Source of the DNA: Syntrophaceae bacterium UBA4778
GTDB taxonomy: Bacteria; Desulfobacterota; Syntrophia; Syntrophales; UBA4778
DNA: 5,895 nucleotides
NCBI GenBank assembly: GCA_002403175.1
Contig: DHHG01000180.1
Coordinates: 1 to 5,895 of the forward strand
Reading direction: 5' to 3'
Below are positions 5,190 to 5,895 of the stretch, piece by piece. The notes under the pieces are model-generated. The model had not been told where the DNA came from, ran no database searches, and saw nothing but the letters and a program-made list of their open reading frames with translations. Numbering within the stretch: the first letter of the stretch is position 1; every line of letters begins with the position of its first letter. The position numbers and the translations under genes are program-made.

Positions 5190-5895
5190 TGGCCTTCCTT
5201 GATTTCTTCTGATTGTCTGTGCCGAACATTCGTTTTTTAAGAAAAAGCGCCACACCCACGAGTCCGATCATGACAGGCACTTCAACGAGGGGCCCGATAA
5301 CTGCCGCGAATGCCCCGCCATGATTGATACCGAATGTTGCGATCGCTACGGCGATGGCCAGCTCAAAATTATTGGAAGCCGCAGTAAAGCTCAGTGTTGT
5401 TGTTTGTCCATAAGTGGCATGTGCTTTTTTGCTCATGAAAAAAGAGAAGAAGAACATCAGTACAAAGTAAATCAAGAGCGGAATTGCAATCCGCACCACA
5501 TCGAAAGGAAGGTTGATGATGTACTGTCCCTTATAGGAAAACATAACGACAATCGTGAAGAGCAGGGCGACAAGGGTGATCGGGCTTATCTTCGGAATAA
5601 ATTTTTCATGATACCATTTTTTGTCTTTAGACATGATCAGCGTAAAGCGAGTTATGATACCTGCCAGGAAAGGAATCCCAAGATAGATGAAAACACTTTC
5701 CGCAATCTGCGCGATAGTAATATTGACAACAACACCCATCAGGCCGAACCATGTGGGCAGCACCGTTATGAACACATACGCGTACACTGAAAAGAACAGC
5801 ACCTGGAAGATCGAATTGAACGCCACCAGCCCTGCGCAATATTCACCGTCTCCGTCTGCCAGATCGTTCCAGACGATGACCATGGCGATGCAGCG
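5170..5895 (-). CDS. acr3: ACR3-type arsenite efflux permease, 5' end beyond the right edge
   Basis: This inner-membrane antiporter extrudes arsenite using the proton gradient. The C-terminal 241 residues are visible, about two thirds of a usual protein of about 350 aa; the frame continues past the window edge. The first visible residues, [19 protein letters not shown], are the hallmark ACR3 block with the essential cysteine (second visible residue). The second conserved site, [13 protein letters not shown], with the functionally important glutamate, lies near the end. Between them are about six membrane helices, an NSIFQ motif and a [14 protein letters not shown] motif typical of the BART superfamily. 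A basic tail ends the protein. ATG 5883 is an internal Met within the conserved block, not the start. It heads the visible part of the arsenic run and overlaps the permease gene by 20 nt. Any arsR, arsC or operon promoter lies outside. Confidence 0.95.
   Translation of the reverse strand, partial: RCIAMVIVWNDLADGDGEYCAGLVAFNSIFQVLFFSVYAYVFITVLPTWFGLMGVVVNITIAQIAESVFIYLGIPFLAGIITRFTLIMSKDKKWYHEKFIPKISPITLVALLFTIVVMFSYKGQYIINLPFDVVRIAIPLLIYFVLMFFFSFFMSKKAHATYGQTTTLSFTAASNNFELAIAVAIATFGINHGGAFAAVIGPLVEVPVMIGLVGVALFLKKRMFGTDNQKKSRKANAAITN

Noticed and set aside
5320..5790. Plus-strand ORF of 156 codons
   Set aside because: Lies entirely antisense to the well-supported acr3 gene and is rich in Cys, Arg and Asn without any motif.
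1..5895. CRISPR arrays, tRNA or rRNA genes, insertion sequence ends
   Set aside because: I saw no regularly spaced repeats, tRNA cloverleaf, rRNA segment, transposase or terminal inverted repeats with target duplications.

Overview
The window looks like a chromosomal segment of an anaerobic Gram-negative bacterium. Codon use, moderate GC content and the general look of the proteins suggest a deltaproteobacterium (Desulfobacterota), but this is inference; no rRNA or marker gene is present to prove it. Nearly all real genes lie on the minus strand, so the region reads right to left.

Right part (3274-5895): an arsenic detoxification cluster, acr3 - arsP-like permease - arsM, tightly packed (20-nt overlap, then a 32-nt gap). 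ACR3 exports arsenite. ArsM methylates arsenite with S-adenosylmethionine. The DUF318/ArsP-type permease is a good candidate for exporting the trivalent methylated product. The start of acr3, and any arsR or arsC, lie beyond the right edge.

Middle (2363-3199): a complete manganese-response unit. A near-consensus sigma-70 promoter is followed at once by a yybP-ykoY Mn2+ riboswitch, an intrinsic terminator that reuses the aptamer's 3' strand, and a GDT1/UPF0016-family manganese exporter gene. That gene is split by one extra G in a run of seven. Restoring the frame gives a normal 218-aa protein with both E-x-G-D-K-T motifs.

Left of this (1918-2313), on the plus strand, is the remnant of a Clp1/Grc3-like P-loop polynucleotide kinase. 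It keeps the Walker A motif and the DPGQSxxGPP motif and then collapses.

Left part (1-1708): a TetR-family repressor with a TTG start and, further left, an unrecognised gene that runs off the window edge. Between them is about 650 nt without a convincing gene. It holds a leftward promoter, a perfect 10-bp inverted repeat placed like a repressor operator just after the predicted transcription start, and a leader of about 490 nt with a G9 tract, a Shine-Dalgarno/ATG-TAA start-stop element and a hairpin. The likely model is that TetR represses the unknown gene through that operator.

Two of the irregularities lie at homopolymers (G7 in the GDT1 gene, A7 at the kinase start), so sequencing error is a live alternative to real frameshifts.
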